From NCBI GenBank assembly GCA_013398295.1, contig VZSF01006617.1, forward strand, positions 1-64,000: a stretch of 64,000 bases of DNA, read 5' to 3'. The notes under the pieces were generated by a model. The model was not told the origin of the DNA and made no database searches. It saw nothing but the letters and a program-made list of their open reading frames with translations. Source of the stretch: Chionis minor (Eukaryota > Chordata > Aves > Charadriiformes > Chionididae). Both the position numbers and the translations under genes were made by a program. Below, in pieces: positions 48,184-58,959 of the stretch (its first letter is position 1; every line of letters begins with the position of its first letter).

Positions 48184-48294
48184 GTATGTGCCACAACTCT
48201 GGTAATTTATTACGCTTACTTAAAATGTGTAGCATTCACTATATTTCTCATTCTTTTCATAATTGGATTGGGCATATGCTTATGTGGTATCCAG
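48184..48294 (+). CDS. Possible coding exon with a membrane-spanning segment
   Basis: The 111-bp open stretch (37 codons, phase 0 at both ends) is bounded by a very strong pyrimidine tract plus GCACAG on the left and ATCCAG/GTAAGC on the right. The peptide begins VCATTLVIYYAYLKCVAFTI and continues with LILFIIGLGICLCGIQ, giving a run of about 20 hydrophobic residues. A short Y-x-Y-L-K block before a transmembrane helix is loosely reminiscent of the start of the second membrane domain in ABCC-type transporters. The resemblance is weak and no ATP-binding motif is visible elsewhere in the window. It could equally be a pseudoexon in T-rich DNA, which tends to encode hydrophobic residues. Confidence 0.22.
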
Positions 48295-48734
48295 GTAAGC
48301 AGGAAGTTAGCAAGCAGGCACGTTAAGTTCAATTTGGTGTAAATAAAACCCATCAGCACCTAATTTAGAATGATGCAAAGGTCCAGTGAGCATGGGCTGA
48401 ACTTGAAGAGTACCTGCAGGTACAGCTCGCTAACTTTTTATTTTGATGTTCACAGCTTGGCTGTAAACCTGCCCATGTGAGGTCCCATCAGAAAGGCAGT
48501 ACCCTGGCCACCTCATCCTGTCTTTTGGACATGATAGGTAGCAACCTTGACACTGAAGTTGCAATGCTGCAAAGCTGGTGCGGGTGAAAGAAGCTCGCCT
48601 CATTCTTAGCAACCCAGCAGTAGCTGACCGTGTGTCCTATGTGTGCTACCAGTCCCTGTCTGGAGGAAACCTGACTAAAGTGTGAAGAGTGTCAAACAAT
48701 GCACCACCACCCCCATTTTGCAGGTTTGAAACTG

Positions 48735-48815
48735 CATAAGAACGAGAATCACATCTGCAAGGGTACTTAATCATCTGAATACCATTGAGGTGCCTAATTC
48801 CCATAGATTTCCACA
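48735..48815. repeat. Eroded amniote palindromic repeat
   Basis: GAGGTGCCTAATTCCCATAG followed by ATTTCCA matches the reptile and bird repeat that reads 'taggcacctaactcccattgatttcaatggg' in part. It is recognised from memory and diverged. Confidence 0.35.
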
Positions 48816-50404
48816 GGAGATAGGGACCAGGGCACTCAGGAGGATGTTGCCCTGAAGGGCCACATTAAAGGTCACCATGGAGCCTGTGTCTGGAGCTGGC
48901 TGATGAAGCCAAATCCCTGAAGGTACCATTCAGTGCTTAATTGAAAAAGGTCTTGCTTGATCCAGCTGACCCCTGAATCTCTCAGCCAAGCCCGATAGAA
49001 AGCAGAGTATTCTCCTTACTGCCCATGTCCTCACCAAAGCACAGCTCAGTGCAGCAGCAGCAGAGGTGGGAAAGATCTAAAGCCTTAAGCCTGCTGGCGC
49101 CGGCAGAAGAAAACCACTTGAAGCAGTACCTCCGCAGCAGCAGGGCCGCCAAGACAGCAGAGCTGAAAACAGGTTTGAGGAGGTCAGAAATCCCATGCTA
49201 TGGATTTTGGCCCGGCTGTGGGAAGGAATTTTCCCTGGGGCTCTGGCAGCTGTTTTAGCTCCATGAGGCCAAATGGCACTGCTGCTCTGGACTGCCCGGG
49301 CAAGCAACCTGCTTTGCTGGGACCAACTTGCACTTTCCATGAGGGCTTTCCAAAGGGGGCCTTTCTCCCAGTCCACCCTCACCCCTGGCTGCAAAGCCTG
49401 CCCCTTTCTTCCAGGGCATGTGGAGCCTCTCGCAGGCAGGACAGGAGTGCTCTGGAGGGCCCGTGGCAGGGTGGCTTTCCCTTCATTACCAGGCTTCTTG
49501 CAAGCTTCTCTCTCAACGTGGTCTCCCTTAGCCCAAATGGCATGGATGAAGCCTGTGGCGTCTTCTTCACTTTCAGCATATGCCACTTCCACGGAAGTTT
49601 GCTTCTCACCTCTTTTACCCCAGAAGGAGTCAGTGATAACTACCCTGCATTCGGTGACATTGTCAGCACAGCGTGAAGCTGTGCAGGAGTGATGGGAGCT
49701 GAGGGTACTTTAATGCTCATCTTGCATTTACCCCCACTGCCTAAATGAAGTGAGCAAGAAATCCCTTCCAGGGCATTTTAGAGTAAATCTCTATTTCTAG
49801 CATCCCGCTCTGCACGCACAGGTGTTTTGGCCGTGCCTGGAGTCAGGGTTACAAAAAGGCTCGTGCATACCAGCAAACAAACATTGGACAAAATTCTGCT
49901 GGTGTAGCTGGGTGGTATTGCTTGGGGAAAAAAAACCCACCCCAACTGTTTTACTTAAAACTCTTTCTTGGCAATCGTAAGTACACTTGAGGTACTGTAA
50001 ACACCCTGGGTTATATGTCTTTGCAGCCTAAGAGGAATTGTGTTTCAATATGTAAAAAATATTGTGTGATATAAAACTCATTCTGAGGTACCTTTCACAA
50101 ACTGAATGAAATTTTGGGAATGGCAATCCATTGCAAGGGAGAGCAAGTGTGATCTGACATCATCACCGGTACTGTTGAGACTATGGGTGTAGCAGAGGTT
50201 GACGACGTCCCTGCTGTAATTCAGAGTGATCCCAGGGCTGCTCTAAAGTATGTCAAGCTTTTCAGAAGTGCAGTGCAGCTTGGATGAGCCATGGCATTGC
50301 ACGCTACTCACCCTAAAGAGAGCTGAAGAGTTCCATTCCTGCACTGGGGAAATCACTTACTGAACCCTTGTTAAATGAGTCTTGCATATAGCTTTGGATG
50401 AACA

Positions 50405-50530
50405 ATAAGGGCTTGATTGAGCGTTGGGGAGCAGGAACCCAAACCTAGCTTCACCAGTTACAAAGGACAAGATTCCCCTTGTTTTCATGGGAAGTAGGAA
50501 TCTGGCTCAGCTCAATCGTACCCATGCCTT
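50405..50530. repeat. Possible eroded amniote repeat
   Basis: GATTCCCCTTGTTTTCATGG followed by GAAGTAGGAATCTGGCTCAG is similar to the common 'cccattgatttcaatgggaagtaggcacct' fossil repeat. The boundaries are approximate. Confidence 0.28.
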
Positions 50531-51137
50531 AACACTGCTGAATTGTTGTTCCCTGTCCATTTTTAGTGCATAAAGCGCTGGCCTCTGTAGGACGAGGAGG
50601 CCTTCTCCCCAGGAACAAAGTCTTTTCACCCAACCTTTGCTCCTCACTGTGTTAGCCACTCCGTGGTCGCCAGGAATGCAAATAACCAGCCATTTTCTCT
50701 ACCAATAAGGGTCTTTTCAGTGTGGTGAGGTTCTAGGCTCAGCTATGCCAGGACCCAATGAAGCTGAGGCTGATGTTTCTCTGAGTCCTGCCTCGGGCAG
50801 TAAAAATAAAGCTTGTTCTAAGATTTCAGTCAAATTCTTTACTTTCTCGCTTCCAGAAATCTTGTTTTCGGCATACCTGGGTTGTGGAAATCCTGTGATT
50901 ATCCCTGCAGAGATCCACTAACAGAGGAGTCGCATTTAAGGTGACTAACTAAGAATTAGGCTTTTCTCTTTCATTTGCTGCTTTTTGTTCTATAATGAGA
51001 ATCTAACATTATAGTCGTCATCATTATTGGAATTAGGGTTTTTCTGCTTGCTTTGGTTTTTTTTTTTTAATCTTTGAGACATTAGGGACTCAAGTCTGGC
51101 ATCCCCCTCCTCACACACACACTTTGCTGAAGGACCT

Positions 51138-51262
51138 TCGGAAGGTCTGAGGAGTAATTATTGTGAGCTCGTAATACCGTAATTGAAGGTGTTGAATCTT
51201 CGACAAAGCCTGATTTTATTAAACTTGTGAATTAGCCGTGATGTTAAATAGTTGTTAACAAC
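51138..51262. promoter_or_regulatory. Candidate conserved non-coding element
   Basis: The AT-rich block contains GTAATTATTG, GTAATTGAAGG, TTTTATTAAAC and GTGAATTAG together with four retained CpGs (CTCGTA, ACCGTA, TTCGAC, GCCGTG). CpG is usually lost by deamination in AT-rich neutral DNA, so four in about 120 bp suggests constraint. The function would be enhancer-like by inference only. Confidence 0.3.
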
Positions 51263-51304
51263 AAACAAAAAGAGCTTCTTTAAAGGTTTTTGTTTTCTGT
51301 CTCC

Positions 51305-51328
51305 TTTTTTTTTTCTTTTTTTTTTTTT
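51305..51328. repeat. Poly-T tract
   Basis: An interrupted T-run with a single C is followed by GTGACTCTGCAC. It contributes a long hydrophobic plus-strand frame and a Lys-rich minus-strand frame, both artefactual. Confidence 0.75.
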
Positions 51329-54175
51329 GTGACTCTGCACACCCTCAAATGTCTTGGCTGCTGCTCCTCTCCCTGCCTGTGTGTTCTTCTGATTGCACAC
51401 CAGCTCCAGTGCCAAGGAGAAGTGATGGGGACGCAGGGCAGGGAATCAAAGAAAAGGAAAGAAGAGAAGGGAAAGGAAGCCTCTCCCCCTGTCCCTTGGA
51501 AGCAGGGTAGAAAGACTGCACTGGGGAGAAGGTGCCGTCTGTGGAGATTTGTGTTTGCTGCTGGCACGGCTGCCACTTCCTGCGTGAAGCCGGGCCACTG
51601 CCGCTGGGGAATGTCCGTGCAGATGGCTCGAGGTGTGTGGCCAGGCTCCTGGTGCCAGCCCGGGGTGGCCAGCTCCGCTCCAGAAACCACGTAGCCGTGT
51701 TGGATGCAAAGCTAGTAGATCCAACCGAGAGATTTATTGTGAGTTGCGGGGGAGAAAAGGGTTGGCCTGGCTCCCCTGTCTCCTGTCTCTCAGGGTCATG
51801 CCTCGGCCGTTGGGTCAGGCAGCTTTCCAGAGTCACCTTGCCACCTCCTGAGGGGCACAGTGAAACCCTGCTGCTCACACACCTTCCGCGGCGTGCAGGC
51901 GTGAGGTGTGGTTGGGCTGGTGTGCCCAGACTGCCTGCCTGCGGTGCTACGGCAGGGCCTGGGGAGCAAAGCCTTTCAGATGATTCCCAAGATTTCTGCC
52001 TGCGAGTGGCACAGACACACCACTCCTGCCTCAGAGAACTGAGGAAGGGTTTTACTTGGGGCCGCAGAAAAATTTGACCAAAAAAAAGTAATAAAAATCA
52101 GCCAATGAAAAAATGCCAGCAGCCCAACCCAGCAATGTATTTAAAGAATTCTTTGGAAGATGAAGTCTAACTCCGACAATCAGACCTCTGCAGTTGTCTG
52201 CTCCAGAATGTGAAACCTATGTCTGTTTTCAGCCTGCGAATGCACAAGCTAAAATGTTTTCCTCTTTTTAATTTTTATTTATAAAATCCAGTTCATAACG
52301 AGATTCATCTGTTCCATCAGGCTTTTTAGTAGCCAGAAGGGTTTTTTATTGTTGGCGAGCATGGGTTTACGAGGGTGGAGAATCATCTGGTTTTGTGGCC
52401 AGCTGTTGGCCATTGTTAGGGACTATTAAAAAGTCTTTGTGCATGTGCCCAGATATGTGTTTGAGGGGCATGCCATTAATCAGCTTCTAACTACAGGAAT
52501 AATGATGAGACATCTAAGGAAGATGTTTCAAAATTATTAAAACAGCATTCAGGTAGGGAAAGTCATTCATTCTTCCTGCACAGTGTCTCACAAGTGCCCA
52601 GAAACGATGTACTAACCAACTCCCCTGCCACCAACACTCATTCGAGTCCCATTACACATGATATTGTCCTTTAAACAGTGACAGCTGTGCATCTGTTGCA
52701 GCTCACTTTCCTTGGGACTTTGGCTTGATGGAGAATGATGTGTCAGCAGAGCATGGTCTTTAGCCCCGCAAAATAAGCTGTATCTTAATGAAAGATTTTA
52801 GCTAACGTGTTTTGCCTGTGATTTGCTGCAGAGTATATGTGTGCATGCAGTCAACTGGAATGGGGTAGCTGGTAGAGATGAAGGACCTTGATTGCATGTT
52901 TAAGCAGTGACAAAATGCCATTTACTGATTCTTTACCTGGTCACATAGCCATGTTCTCTTCAAACATATGGTGGTCTCCACTAGCTGGTTATAGCATGAA
53001 GGTCCTGTGGCACCTGGCAAAGGCTTTTCCCTCTTCTGCAAGGGTGACAGAAACTGTTTCTGGGAGGTACCACAGAGGACAAATCCTCAAAGGGGCAGGC
53101 ACACAACCCCTGAGATGTTACCTCTGTCTCCCCGTCCTGGATTTCAGCAGCACTTGAAATCTCCAGGAATGCCCCTATTTATATTTAGTAATGGAAGTCC
53201 TCCCACCACAATGTACACAGTTCCCTGTGCCTCCGGCTGGTGCAAACTTCCCTTAAGCCACAAAGAAGTTGCCCAGTTTCAGCTGGAATTCTGTTTTCTG
53301 CCACCAGCAGAGTGGCTTAAGCAGGTCTGTGTTAGTAGCATCTGAATAAAATATGTAAAAAAGCAAGTTCTCAGCAAATTCCAAGTTCCAGAACGTGAGA
53401 GTGTTTCCAAACCATGTTAAAAAATTAGGAGATGAAGGGGGACACTTTTATGTCTGTGCTGCACATTGCAAGTTACAACCTGCTGCACGTGCCTTTCTGA
53501 ATTCAGGTTAGAAATTGACAACTGAGGAACTGACTGGGCTAGAAATTGTCTGTAAAGCAGATTCAAAGAGGCTAGAAGATGGCACGAGAGCATCAGCTGT
53601 CTTGAATTGTGGCTTGCTGTGTTCAATGTCCGTGTCAAAACCCATGTTTACATTGGAGACTGTAAAGGTTGAGAACAGGTATTCACACTGTGGATTGCAA
53701 TGATGCTTTCTGAGAGGTTGAATCTTCCCACATAAATAATGTGTACTTTGGCACTGTGCTGAAAACCAGCATGAGTAAAGAACAAAATGAATGGGCTGTG
53801 ATGGTCTTACACCTTGACAAGTGACTTAGGAAAAGTACTTGCCCACTGCCCAGTAACATCTCCTAAGAGTCTGGAAGATTATCAGGTCATGTTGTATAAA
53901 CTTAAGCAATGGTTTCCTCCTGATCCTGCTTTAATATTGTCAACCCTGGGCTTTTAAAACTTATTAGTCAGGCTATCCTCAAAAAACATAAGATTGAGAA
54001 ATCATGAGGTTTAAAAAAAATTGTAAATTGTGTGTTCTTTTTCTTAGCCTTGAGGGTTTATGTTTTCAGTCTTTTCTCTGCAACAATGCCGGCTAGAAAC
54101 TTACTTTTAAAACACTGGAAGTAGGGAATGTTTGTGTAATCACATGACTCCAAGAACCAGGACCTTAGGAGAAAA

Positions 54176-54200
54176 GAAAAAAAAAAAAACAAAACAAAAC
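54176..54200. repeat. A-rich simple repeat
   Basis: A run of 14 or so A is followed by CAAAACAAAACC units. It could be the tail of an old retroposed sequence, but nothing is recognisable upstream. Confidence 0.7.
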
Positions 54201-54860
54201 CAGAACTGAAAACTTATGATAATATCTCCAGGAGACTGTGATAAAATCATCTGGAGGTGAATGAACAAAAAGAAAACATCAGCTGAAAACAAAAGCCATG
54301 GATTCTTATTTTCCCTCTCCAGATAGAAATCACGCTCAGATTTTGACAAAAATAACAAGCGGGGAAAATACACTTAAGAATAAACACACGAATATTAACT
54401 TTACAATGTCTTGCCCTAAGATGTCCATTTTTAACCCTGGCCATGCTTTTAAGCCTTTTATTCCCCTGAAATGGAATAAGGGAAACATTAAACTTGACGG
54501 CCAGACATTTATAAGGCGTAAATCAGTGCAGTTGCATTGCAGTCAAGGACTTAAGCCACTGGATGGCCCAGTTTCATGAGACGCTCTCTTTGGTCCTGTG
54601 CTTTTTTAGTTCAGCTGCTACTGGGGAGAATACGTGAGCCCAGTGTCTGCAAATAGTCCTCAGATGAACTCACATAGAGCATCTCAGTAGGTCTGTTAGT
54701 GTCACCTACTCCAGACGTCCTCACCAACTGAGACACTGTCAAAGAAAATATCTTTATAGCTTGCGTGGACAGCAGAATCCAGCCCTTGAACAGACTCTCA
54801 CGAAGAACAAATAGGAGGCACGATTTTTGCCTTTATATTCAAATACATGCTATTGTTCTG

Positions 54861-54919
54861 TAGTTACATAAGTCAGCCAGTCAGGGAACAGAAACAACAT
54901 CATATGACTTATGTAACTA
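54861..54919. promoter_or_regulatory. 15-bp perfect inverted repeat carrying two D-box sites
   Basis: TAGTTACATAAGTCA (54861-54875) and TGACTTATGTAACTA (54905-54919) are exact reverse complements separated by 29 nt. Each contains TTATGTAA (or its complement TTACATAA), the consensus D-box bound by the activators DBP, HLF and TEF and the repressor NFIL3, which control circadian output genes. The pair could be a regulatory site or simply a hairpin. Functionality is inferred from motif identity only. Confidence 0.4.
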
Positions 54920-54929
54920 ACCATTGCCC

Positions 54930-54990
54930 AATCCTGCAATGAGATCTGTGTGGCCAGGCCCCCCCCATGCAAAGCCCCATTGAAGTCCAG
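54930..54990. repeat. Eroded amniote repeat
   Basis: AATCCTGCAATGAGATCTGTG, then CCATGCAAAGCCCCATTGAAG, match the reptile and bird fossil repeat containing 'gagccccattgacttcaatgggg' and 'ggatctg'. It lies directly right of the D-box inverted repeat and may share an origin with it. Confidence 0.38.
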
Positions 54991-57900
54991 ACAAAGATCA
55001 CTCCGGGGTTGGAACCCAACATGGTAGAATTTATGACTATTTGCAACAAGCCACTCACGAACAAAACTGAGAATTAATCCCTGAAGAAACGGGTGAATCA
55101 CTTTTTGATGAACAAATACATTCTATTCTGTCTGTAACAGCTTTGTGGATAATTCAGGATTCAGAAAAGAGGCAAAATTCATCAAAGCAAATAGACATTA
55201 ATTTCTAATTATATGTCCGGTTCTTCAAGAAGGGCCAATATCCTTGGGCGAACAAAAAGAGGAGTCTGGAGAAAACAAGCTTCTGAGAAACAACGTGTTG
55301 GTTCTTGATAACTCAGAAATTCATCTGAGGTGCAACCAGTGGTTGAAACGATTGAATTCAGCAAACACAGCCCCAAAAATCAGACAATGTGGTCTGTAGT
55401 CAGATGCTTCCACAGCCCATGTGAGAAGACCTCCATGACTGGAGGTGCTGGTATGGCCTGTTTCAGCTTTCGATTTTGGTGCACTATGTCCCATCTCAAA
55501 TGCAAACAGTGAGAACTCTTTCCTGACGTTGAACAAAACTTTGCACGATGCTGGAAAAATCCTGAAATGCACTATTCTATGGAGAAAGAGAATAAAACAG
55601 ATGGAAAATGGAAACATTGTCAGCAATTGTGAGACTGGGCAAAACCCAAAGCCCTTCTTTCCTTATTTTCCATTCTTGACCACAGCTCAAACCAGTCCCT
55701 TCCAAGGAAGAAGCCCCCAAACAATGGATTCCTGTCACACACATGCACCCCTGCCACCTTCTTGAGCTTCATCAGTGAAAAAAAGCTCTAAAATTCCTCC
55801 ATTGGTGGGCGATTGTGTAAAATGCCTCATGTGATGACCAGCCAGCAGCTTGCCTGGCCCTCTTAAAGCCTGCCTTTTATTTAAGAGGCTGCCTGTCATT
55901 GCACGGCTGGCTGCACGTAGAAGTTTCAGACGGATACACAAATAAGAGTGTAAAGTAACATGGCAGTGTGGCCACCAGTGTGGCTGGCCACCAGGCTGTA
56001 GTAAGGAGAACCAGCTCACAGGAAAAGCTGCTTCCCAGCACTATCTTTCAGTCTTCATGACTAGTCCTGTCACTGGGAGCAATTCAGGGAGGTCTGCTGC
56101 TCCCTCTTGCTCTGCCTTCCTACATCGTTTCAGACCACGTTAGGTAGAGTCAGGGTGTTTACTGCCAGTTTGCACTTGATCATGCAGAATAACAAGATGC
56201 ATCTAGCCCACGACTTTGACTGAAGAAGTGGGACTGGTAATTATGATATACAAGCAAAAATGTTTCTATAGGGAGTCTTATTCCAGTCCTTTTAGGAGAT
56301 ATCAAGAACTTTATTGAATACATAAAGAGGCTTTTGACTTAAATGCTGTGCCTGGAACATGTGGGAACAGCCAAAATACTGTAAACAGACTTGCTTTTTA
56401 CTCTGTGCTTAGCAAATTATTGGCAGAGGCTAAAACATCTACTTAGCCCATTTTCTTACCTCAGCATCTGCTTGATTTGCATTTCAGGGTCAAGATCTGT
56501 TGCTTTTGCACTCAGTGGTGTCACTTTTGCAGATTATATTCTATAAGATGTATTTTTCTAGAGCTGTTGTTTGCCAAATAAAACAGAGAACTGGATAGTT
56601 TGGCTATGGGAAAAAAATACAGGTGGTGGCTAGCATGTGATTTTTTTCCTGTAGAAAGTCAGTAGAAATTGCTTTTTTTGTACTCTGCTGATACAAGATG
56701 TATGGCAGGGCCATCGAGCTGAGAGCAGTTTGGATGCTACAGTAATGGCTCCCTACAATCCACCAGTAGTCGTGATCCTGAAACGGAGCAGTTGACAGTA
56801 AACTCATTGAAGCCACCCTCTCGGCTGCCTGGCCGACTTTGGTCACCAAAGAACAGCAGCGCGTATTTGCAGTGTGTCCAGATGGCTGTGTTTTCCCTTC
56901 TTGATGGGGTGGATGAGGACAAAACCTGCTATCAGTTGCTGTGGCTCAAAGTTGCCTGGCTATGAAAGCCTGGCGGAGGGAGGCTGGACTGTTGTTGAGG
57001 GCCCCATCCGCACAGGTGCAGGGCCATGAACTCTTCATGTGTGGAGGAGGACCACCAGGTCGGTGGCAACTGGGCACCTGTGTGCATGGCCAGGTGCATG
57101 CAGCCTTTGCTCGTGGCTCCTTTGGGAGCAGTTTGGATTGTGGCCAGACTGGAGAGAGCAATTGTAGTTCTCCCCTGTGATTTCAGGGGAGGTACTCACC
57201 ACGCAAGCTGGGATGGCTGCAAGGAAATGAGGCAGAGGTCCTAGAAAGGACTGGTTGTGTATAAGACTTGTTTCCCAGGGTTTTTTATTTCATTAAGGGG
57301 TAACTCACAGTGCTCATAGGTAATGCCCATGCCTAAGTCCCTGCAGTAGGCAGGCTGTGCCTACCCCATCCTTATTGTAGGAAGGCAACACTTCCCTTGT
57401 TAGTACCTGTTGCTGGCAGGGTGTGGTAAAGGTCTAGTGTCTTTTGTCCTTCTGTTTACAGTTATTTCCACATCTCCACCATCATCCACATGTAAGGCAT
57501 TAGCTCATCTAGCTGGTTTCTCCCCCAATAGCTCTTAAAAGCCTGGTTCCTACAGAAAAAGTGCCACTCAGCTTGGCTCCTCCTGGAAGCATGGGAAAGT
57601 GCTGGGTTGGACTTGGACCTACATGCCTAACGTGAGCTCTCCTCTCAGGAGTCTGGGCTTTGGGATCTGTTGAGTACAGGCCAACCACAGTGATATCAGT
57701 TAGCTGTCTATTTCTGTGTACTGTTCCTCACTGAAGAAAAAGCACCATTGCCTCAGGCTGAAAAAGTGCTTGAAACAGGAATACGAGGGAGCCAGGGAGA
57801 AGTGGCTGAACCACCAAGAAGTCTGCCCCCAGTTGCTTCCTCGTGTGACCCCCTCCCCCCTTGCACCAGGGAGTAGAGGCAGGGGTGAAATTATTCATGT

Positions 57901-58921
57901 ACAGCACAAAGGATCAGACCCTTTTAATAAATACGCCACGATGAGCTTGAAAGTCCCCAGCATCCACTGAAAGTTGGCATAAACAAGGTGTCTGACTGAT
58001 TGAACTGTGAAAGTTTTCCCAATTAAAAGCTGGAAAAATATGCAGGACCTCCCTGCAGAGCTACAGGGCTTCCTGCACAGACACTGCTCCTGCCTTCAGC
58101 CCAGCCTCCATCTTCCCCATCTTCACCACGTGGGTTTGCTTACAGAAACAATTTTCAGTAATATTTGCTCCAGCAAGTGGTTGTTTCTTTTTTTTTATTA
58201 GGTTTTTTTTTTTTTTTTCTTTTCAAGTCGTTCTCTGTAATGAAATAGATGTAGGAACTAGTCTTACACTCTCCATCACTCACGTGCTCTCCATGCAAGG
58301 AGCTCATTGTAGTTGCTGGAGCTGGGAAGTGACTGAAGAGCTTTCTGAAAGCACCCAGTGCTGTCCGAGCTTTGTCCCAGTGAAATAAGTTTTAGGGCAG
58401 AGAAGAACAGATGTGAAAATCCCACCCAAAAAGCGACTGTTGCCTGTGGATCCGGATGACCCACTGCAACCACATCTCGTCTGCAGATCTCCAGAAGCAT
58501 TGTTTTTCTCGAGCAGTGAATGTTAACCCTAGAGAAAAGAGACCCAGACTGCTACCAGAGATGCTGCCTGCAAATGCATTTTTCTCCTTGTGTGTTCCGG
58601 GTCCATTGCTTTTCCCATGGCAAGGCTGCTTGCAGCTGGTGCTGCTGTATGTGTCTGTACCGGTTAACCCCATGGATCCCCAGCATGGTCTTGAGCACTT
58701 GTCATGATCATCTATATTCTTTAATTGCCAGCACATGCCCTGGCACGGTGTGAGCCCGCTGCCAGCCAGCCCTCTCCAGACAATGGCCAGGCATATTTTC
58801 GCTGGAGGGTGCTCTCCAGGGAATGCGGGGGTGAGGAAGGTGACGTGGCTGGATGTGTGGATGTGATCTGCGGCCGGAGGGAAGGTCCCAACCTCTTTGG
58901 TTTACCGCTGCAGAGCTGTCT
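54991..58921. other. Unique non-coding sequence
   Basis: I see no gene, RNA or young transposon. A T-run lies at 58203-58219. Overlapping frames at 58.4-59.0 kb on both strands have no recognisable domain. Confidence 0.55.
58203..58219. repeat. Poly-T run
   Basis: A run of about 17 T is followed by CTTTTC, in a T-rich patch starting at about 58187. Confidence 0.75.
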
Positions 58922-58959
58922 GTCCACAGCAGGTTCAGGTGTCCACAGCAGGTTCAGGT
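58922..58959. repeat. Perfect two-copy 19-bp tandem repeat
   Basis: GTCCACAGCAGGTTCAGGT occurs at 58922-58940 and again immediately at 58941-58959. This is a minisatellite-like duplication, and copy number may vary between individuals. Confidence 0.9.

Larger units (their letters stand above)
48295..54860. other. Unique non-coding sequence with CNE-like patches
   Basis: There is no gene. Fossil repeats lie at 48735-48815 and 50405-50530, a CNE-like block at 51138-51262 and a possible second at 52270-52560, with T-runs at 51060-51069 and 51305-51328. The 49.0-49.7 kb and 51.3-52.1 kb patches are GC-richer with overlapping frames on both strands (up to 181 codons) but no recognisable domain. 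Confidence 0.5.

Noticed and set aside
51345..52077. 177- and 181-codon frames on opposite strands
   Set aside because: Both are open over the same GC-rich DNA, neither shows a recognisable motif, and the minus-strand frame is Ser/Pro/Gly-rich as expected from composition.
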